NCBI GenBank assembly: GCA_013420905.1
Contig: JAAXNY010000006.1
Span: 4,330,358-4,394,357, forward strand
Reading direction: 5' to 3'
Origin: Collybia mongolica
Lineage: Eukaryota > Basidiomycota > Agaricomycetes > Agaricales > Clitocybaceae
Length of the DNA: 64,000 bases
In this document: positions 58,831 through 64,000 of the stretch, piece by piece
Layout of the letters: the number at the start of each line of letters is the position of its first letter
How positions within the stretch are numbered: the first letter of the stretch is position 1
Made by a program: the position numbers and the translations under genes
Notes under the pieces: generated by a model
Database searches by the model: none
The model's input: only the letters and a program-made list of their open reading frames with translations
Told to the model about the DNA's origin: nothing

Positions 58831-60690
58831 AGCGGAGAAAGTTTAGTCAATCTGTCTCAAGAGCCGCGCCCACAAGCCAGCTTGTCAAACAGACTAACTA
58901 ATCAGCCACTTGCAAGACAAGTAGCTACAAAAACGCGGAAGACTAAAAATTCGCAAAACGCTGGAGCAACAGAGTCGTTACCACCTCCTAGGCGAGCGCG
59001 CACACGAGGATCTTCACAACCAGCCTTTGGATCTTCAGGACCAAGGCAAGTATTTAGAACTCCAGAGCCCTTAGGAAACATATCGACTACTAGTAGACCA
59101 GTAGCGCGCGGAAGATCGTCCGTAGTAAACCCAGTAGCAAACCCGAACTCGTTAGCTACTCAGAACCGTTCAGTAATCATGACTGAACCCCCTCGTAAAT
59201 ATATGCCCCAACCAGGCGTCCGTGATGCACCAGTATTCAAAGGAAAAGAGCCCACGGGTTTAATCCGGTTTCTGGAGCGAATGGAGGTCCTATGGAAGGA
59301 GTGTAACATTACAAATGATGAAGAAAAGAAGTTAATGTTGGGAAAATACGCAGACCTACAATCAGAGAATGAGTGGAGGGCATTAGACCACTATAAGACA
59401 GGCACTTGGACGGATTTCAAGACAGAGTTGATCTCTAGTTATCCGGAAGCACTTGATCAAGTAGAAGGATCAGTAGCCAAGTTAGAGGCAGTGTGTCGCG
59501 CCAACCCACGTATTGGAGTAACCGATGAGGCCGCGCTGAAAAAGCTGAAGCGTGAATTCAAAGCAGAATCTATTAAACTCTTGGGAGTTAGGCCACCTAT
59601 TATCTCTAACCGTGAATTAGTTACCAAGTTCTTGGGATGTCTAGACGAAGTCTTCAGATCCCAAGTACAAGGAAGGCTAACCCTGCTAGGGAATAATCAG
59701 TCTAATGCTACACAGGCAGGACAAGCCGTTGCTACAAACAACCGAGCAGATCCTAATACTATTGCCGAAGCCGCCGCACTCGCGCGACGAAAAGGGGATC
59801 AGTACGATCTGGAGGAAGTTATAGCAACTGCAATCAGCATTTCTGAAGGTGTAGCCAACATGAATATTCCAGACACAAATAGATCGTTTATAACGTCCGT
59901 AACAGCAACAGCAGCGCCCAAAATCAAAGTAGAGATGGATGAAATAAAACAACAAATAGTTAATTTGTTAGACTGTCTCCAAGTAAATGAGAAGAATACG
60001 AGGAGTGGATTTGAGGATGTAATGAAAGCGCTTCAACAAGCAACTGTTCAGAACCATGCCACGAATAGCGCACCCCAGCAGCATCAGTATCAGAATCAGT
60101 ACGGAAAGCCTAAAGAAGGACAACCGCAAAGACCAAATGCGTATAAATGTCACTACTGTTTTACACCCGGACACTTCATAATGGCCTGTCCCGAGAAACA
60201 GAAACATTTTGAGGAAGGGAAAATAAAAACCAACGCAAATGGAGGAGTATGCTTACCAGACGGATCATATATTCCAAGAGAACCAGAAACGGTATCATTG
60301 AAAGATAAAGTGGAACACTTCCATTCAAAGAAGGTAGCGGCCCTTTATTACGGAGATGTCACAGAAGGACCCGCTCCAGGAGTATTGTCCGTTATGCAGT
60401 CACATAATGCAGTAGACAATAGTAACGACATTGGAACCTTGAAAGCCATAATGGCACAAATGGCACAATTTCAAGCGCAACAAATGTTAGGACAACAGAG
60501 CGCGCAAACCGCGCTGCCAGTAGCGCCTCAGATGCAGAAACAGGAATATATAAATAATAACTATAATCCTACGGCAAAGAGCGCGCCGAACCCTGACATA
60601 GTAGCCTTACAAGCACAAATGAGTACTTTATTAGGGCAGGTAGCAGAACTCAATAACCAAAACAAGGTTAAAGAGTCGGGTTTCAATTAG
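58831..60690 (+). CDS. Element E gag
   Basis: The frame is open from 58831 to the TAG at 60688-60690. The first ATG is at 59179 (MTEPPRKYMPQPGVRD), so the product has about 503 residues unless a non-ATG or spliced start is used. The capsid part shows FKGKEPTGLIRFLERMEVLW and LDEVFRSQVQGRL. A zinc knuckle CHYCFTPGHFIMAC lies at about 60149-60190. The heptamer GGGTTTC sits one codon before the stop. Confidence 0.88.
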   Translation, partial: SGESLVNLSQEPRPQASLSNRLTNQPLARQVATKTRKTKNSQNAGATESLPPPRRARTRGSSQPAFGSSGPRQVFRTPEPLGNISTTSRPVARGRSSVVNPVANPNSLATQNRSVIMTEPPRKYMPQPGVRDAPVFKGKEPTGLIRFLERMEVLWKECNITNDEEKKLMLGKYADLQSENEWRALDHYKTGTWTDFKTELISSYPEALDQVEGSVAKLEAVCRANPRIGVTDEAALKKLKREFKAESIKLLGVRPPIISNRELVTKFLGCLDEVFRSQVQGRLTLLGNNQSNATQAGQAVATNNRADPNTIAEAAALARRKGDQYDLEEVIATAISISEGVANMNIPDTNRSFITSVTATAAPKIKVEMDEIKQQIVNLLDCLQVNEKNTRSGFEDVMKALQQATVQNHATNSAPQQHQYQNQYGKPKEGQPQRPNAYKCHYCFTPGHFIMACPEKQKHFEEGKIKTNANGGVCLPDGSYIPREPETVSLKDKVEHFHSKKVAALYYGDVTEGPAPGVLSVMQSHNAVDNSNDIGTLKAIMAQMAQFQAQQMLGQQSAQTALPVAPQMQKQEYINNNYNPTAKSAPNPDIVALQAQMSTLLGQVAELNNQNKVKESGFN

Positions 60691-60726
60691 GTCCGATGAA
60701 GGAGGCTAAGGAACACGCTAGACCTA
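60678..60726 (+). promoter_or_regulatory. Candidate -1 frameshift site, element E gag to protease
   Basis: GGGTTTC (60678-60684) is phased G GGT TTC in gag, and the next frame is open from there into the protease ORF. A short stem TAGGTC/GACCTA (60688-60693 with 60721-60726) follows after three bases. The stem is weak, so a larger fold may be involved. Confidence 0.55.
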
Positions 60727-61901
60727 CGACTAGGTCGCGTTCCAAGAGACAGCCAGAGGACCGAAGTAAAAATAGAAATAGTCGTCAAGAAAGTAACAAT
60801 TCAGAGAGTAGTCAGGATAGTAGTGAAGAGGAGTTGGTAGCGCCGTCTCCTAGTAAAAAGAAAGTAAAATTTGTTGAACCATCAGTAAAGTCCCCAGTAC
60901 GAAAAGAATTACCCTACATCGATGTGCCCGTGGTACCCTACATACCCCGGAGAACGGAACGCAACCCTGAACCAGTTGATCCGCTACCTAATTTTAACAC
61001 TAAGCGCGGTCCGACTTATGAAACTAAGTCCCCGATAGAAGTAAAATTAAAAGGTGGCGATATAATTGCTAAAGTGTTAGACAACCCTATCACATTGACC
61101 ACGGGAGAGTTAATGGGCTCGTCAAAAACCATTAGAGATGGAATAAAGAATATTGTAACTGCCAGACGTAAGTCCCTCACCCAAAGGGACGCTAACTTGC
61201 AAATAAACGGAATAGATGAGGAAGACGTCTTACCCTTTGGAGGGGACTGGGAACTTGATGGTAACTACTTACGGCATGACGCGCTACCAGTAGAGTCAAT
61301 CCCATTCCAGTCTTTCTTCATCTCAGAGTATGACCGCGGCGGAATACCTAAGGGATCTATAATATGCGGGGACCCAGTCCTACAGTATTTAGAATCTTTA
61401 CCAGCCGGGGAAGAGCCCAAACAGTTGTATGTAGCAAAAGAATTGGCCTCTTTGCGCGCAGTATATCCAGTAATAAATGGGGTAGGAACGGAGGAATCTT
61501 TATTAGATGGGGGATCCCAAATAGTATCAATGGCTAAACAAACGGCTTTAGACTTGGATATTTCATGGGATCCGGACGTTGTCATACACATGCAGAGTGC
61601 TAATAAACAAGTGGAGAAAACAGCGGGATTAGCGCGCAATGTCCCTTTCTTGTTTAATGACATGGCCATCTACCTCCAAGTACATATTATAAATTCACCC
61701 GCATACAAAGTATTGCTCGGGAGACCGTTTGATACACTCACGGAAAGTCAGATCAAAAATGCTCGGGACGGGGGACAAGTAGTCACTATCATGGACCCTA
61801 ACACGGGACGAAGGTGTACTATTCCTACCCATGCAAAGGGATCACCGCCTAAACTGTTGAAAAGACAACCGGAGCAGGATTTTCGGCCTTCGATGAATTA
61901 A
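60696..61901 (+). CDS. Element E protease ORF
   Basis: 401 residues, in the -1 frame relative to gag, with an ATG six bases after the gag stop. A charged N-terminal third (TRSRSKRQPEDRSKN; SPSKKKVKFVEPSVK) is followed by a retropepsin domain with the active-site triplet in ESLLDGGSQIVSM (DGG in place of DTG or DSG, as in many fungal Gypsy proteases) and a C-terminal YKVLLGRPFDTL loop. It cleaves the gag-pol polyprotein. The frame ends at a TAA at 61899-61901. Confidence 0.85.
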   Translation: MKEAKEHARPTTRSRSKRQPEDRSKNRNSRQESNNSESSQDSSEEELVAPSPSKKKVKFVEPSVKSPVRKELPYIDVPVVPYIPRRTERNPEPVDPLPNFNTKRGPTYETKSPIEVKLKGGDIIAKVLDNPITLTTGELMGSSKTIRDGIKNIVTARRKSLTQRDANLQINGIDEEDVLPFGGDWELDGNYLRHDALPVESIPFQSFFISEYDRGGIPKGSIICGDPVLQYLESLPAGEEPKQLYVAKELASLRAVYPVINGVGTEESLLDGGSQIVSMAKQTALDLDISWDPDVVIHMQSANKQVEKTAGLARNVPFLFNDMAIYLQVHIINSPAYKVLLGRPFDTLTESQIKNARDGGQVVTIMDPNTGRRCTIPTHAKGSPPKLLKRQPEQDFRPSMN

Positions 61902-64000
61902 TCCAAAGTGATCAAGGAGAGCTAGCCGTAGAAATTGCTGAAGATGAGGACGGGAACTTTATTATAACGGGTTATAGACACCCTACTGATAAGCGGAATT
62001 TTGGTCACAAAGAACTTAGAGATGTCTTTTTGTCTAGAAGTGATGTAAACATGAATAGTACAGTACCTGAACGCGAATTACTAGCCACGTACTTGGCTTC
62101 CGTAGATGAGCGCGATGGACCAGTAATAAACTACGAGCAGAACAGTAGGGACCCAGCAAGCACACCCACTAGACCGCTGACATACGCTCAAGAACAGCCC
62201 ATGATCAATAAAGCTTTAAGTAAATTAAAGCAGTGGCAAATTGGCACAAACGAGCGCGGTCTTGGAACTGCAACAAGTGAAAAGTGTAATATTGAGACCA
62301 TGGATCAGCTAGTAGGAAAGAAGTATAAACCAGTACATTTGAAAACAAAACCAACACTGGCGGACCTGCCTGATAAATTTAGAATTATCAGAGATATAAA
62401 GGGCGACCCTTTAGCAGCCCTACCAGTTCTAACGCCTAACCCACCTCCATTTAAACCAACTGGGAGGTACACTGAGGAAAGGCGCGCGGAATTCCAAAGA
62501 GTACACGAAGAAGAAAGCTTCTTAAAACCTAAAGAGATGGATATAATCCACGACTTTATGTGCAAACATAATGATGGTTTTGCTTGGAATGATAGTGAGC
62601 GCGGTAGTTTTAAGAAGGAATATTTTCCTCCCGTCGAAATACCAGTAGTCCCACATACGCCGTGGACTGAGAGGAACATTAGAATCCCACCAGGAATCTA
62701 TGAAGATGTTTGTAAAATCATCAAGACAAAAATTGATGCAGGAGTCTATGAGAGATCCAATTCATCATACAGGTCTAGATGGTTTACCGTATTAAAGAAA
62801 GGCCCAGGAAAGAAGCTTAGAATTGTACATAGTCTAGAACCACTGAATGCAGTCACAATAGCGCACTCGGGTCTACCACCCGCTACCGAAGAACTAGCAG
62901 AACACTTCGCAGGGCGCGCTTGTGGCGGAATGATGGATCTATATGTAGGATACGATGAGAGGCCTTTAGCAGAAACCTCGCGCGATCTAACCACGTTCCA
63001 AACACCATTTGGCACGCTGAGATTAGTAACACTCCCTATGGGATGGACGAATTCTGTTCCAATATTTCATGACGATGTCACGTACATCCTACAGGATGAG
63101 GTACCACATGTCACAATACCCTATATTGATGATGTACCCGTGCGCGGTCCAGCAACGCGTTACGAACTACCGGACGGAACAGAAGAAGAGCTACCTGGTG
63201 CTCCAGGTGTTAGGCGCTTCTTCTGGGAACATATGCAAAATGTAAATCGCGTCGTACAGAGAATGAAGTATTCTGGAGGAACGTTTTCAGGATATAAGTC
63301 TATGTTATGCGCAAGTGAAATTCTAGTGGTAGGACATAGATGTACCTATGAAGGACGAAAACCTACTACAGATAGAATCGGTGTAGTTGAAAGATGGGGA
63401 CCATGCAAAGATGTCAGTGAAGTACACGCTTACATGGGAACTATTGGTGTATGCAGGAATTTCATTAAAGACTTCGCCCGTATAGGCCAACCAATTCAAA
63501 AGTTAACTAGAAGTAGCGAACCTTGGATATGGGGGCCTGAGCAAGAAGAAGCGCAGCAGCTATTGTTAGACGCACTTAAAAATAGCCCCGCGCTCCGTCC
63601 AATTAATTACACCTGGAATACGCCAGTAGTACTGTCAGTAGATACGTCATGGAAAGCCGTAGGCTACTATATCTACCAGGAAGACCCTGATATACCTGGA
63701 AGAAAGCACTATGCTAGATTTGACTCGATAACTCTGAATGAGCGCGAAGCGCGCTTCTCACAACCCAAACGAGAGCTATTCGGATTAATGAGAGTTCTAA
63801 TGGCATGTTATTATTGGTTTATTGGAGTACGAAATTTGGTAGTGGAAACGGATGCAAAGTACATTAAGGGGATGTTATCAAACCCAAGTTTAGGACCTAA
63901 TGCAACGGTAAATAGGTGGATCGATAGGATACTTATGTTCCACTTTACTTTGGTTCATAAAGCTGGTAAAGGCTTTGGCCCAGACGGTCTGTCAAGACGC
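61853..64000 (+). CDS. Element E reverse transcriptase and RNase H (partial)
   Basis: Open for 716 codons to the window edge. After a linker it has RT motifs SRWFTVLKKGPGKKLRIVHS, FQTPFGTLRLVTLPMGWTNS and the catalytic YIDDV, then LSVDTSWKAVGYYIYQED and QPKRELFGLMRVLM from the Ty3-type RNase H, ending near GPDGLSRR. This frame is -1 relative to the protease ORF. Integrase should follow outside the window. No disabling change is seen. Confidence 0.88.
61877..61883 (+). promoter_or_regulatory. Candidate -1 frameshift site, element E protease to RT
   Basis: GGATTTT is phased G GAT TTT in the protease frame, five codons before its stop. Slipping back one base enters the RT frame, which is open from 61853. 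The site resembles the G GAU UUA heptamer known from betaretroviral pro-pol. I saw no convincing downstream stem by eye. Confidence 0.5.

Larger units (their letters stand above)
57508..64000 (+). mobile_element. Ty3/Gypsy element E, runs off right edge
   Basis: 5' LTR 57508-58723, primer-binding site 58726-58746, gag, protease and reverse transcriptase-RNase H in three successive -1-related frames, with no stop inside any of them. Integrase and the 3' LTR are beyond the window. The coding region looks undamaged, so the element is young. Two other LTRs of the family (23102-25927 and 52109-53326) lie in the window. Confidence 0.92.

Noticed and set aside
57508..64000. An endogenous retrovirus, because of the gag-pro-pol frame layout
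   Set aside because: RT and RNase H are of Ty3/Gypsy type, the host is a fungus and no envelope gene is visible. The likeness is limited to frame organisation.

Overview
The window looks like nuclear DNA of an agaricomycete (mushroom-forming basidiomycete). The host genes are cut by many short introns (about 50-65 bases) with GT/AG, and twice GC/AG, borders. Their proteins are typically fungal, and the second half is packed with Ty3/Gypsy, hAT, Tc1/mariner and LINE elements of the kinds common in such genomes.

Bases 1-9762 are an ordinary gene-dense block: a Rab-GAP (TBC) protein running off the left edge, the ribosome-assembly GTPase NOG2, enolase, the diphthamide J-protein DPH4 and a SEC14-like CRAL-TRIO lipid-transfer protein. 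Bases 11.7-17.0 kb hold a four-unit tandem array of a small secreted cysteine-rich protein gene. One unit is intact (14511-15016) and three are decayed. A ten-exon secreted histidine acid phosphatase (phytase family) follows at 17856-20005.

Bases 21283-37005 are one Gypsy element (A) with 300-bp LTRs and GGAGG target duplications, filled with later insertions. These are a decayed hAT transposase gene, a solo LTR inside it, a Tc1 element inside that LTR, and a nearly complete second Gypsy element (B, 30015-36191, 458-bp LTRs, CCAAT duplication). B carries a textbook -1 frameshift signal and a Tf1-like self-priming arrangement. Bases 38-50 kb are an old Gypsy element (F). It is broken by a terminal-inverted-repeat element (G, 3-bp duplication) that itself holds a second, almost identical Tc1 copy, and by a 5'-truncated LINE that holds a short hAT derivative.

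Bases 50.4-57.5 kb hold a 520-residue gene with a Zn2Cys6-like module and an uncharacterised gene that is now in two pieces. Its 5' half lies at 56422-57507 on + and its 3' half at 52107-50447 on -. The pieces are separated by two inverted copies of a 1.2-kb LTR. The flanking 4-base duplications show that recombination between the LTRs inverted the segment between them. From 57508 to the right edge runs an intact-looking Gypsy element (E) whose gag, protease and RT frames are linked by two successive -1 shifts.

Mutational decay in the older elements is almost entirely CpG to TpG/CpA, whereas B, E and both Tc1 copies look recent. Exon borders were drawn by eye from splice consensus, reading frame and family conservation.
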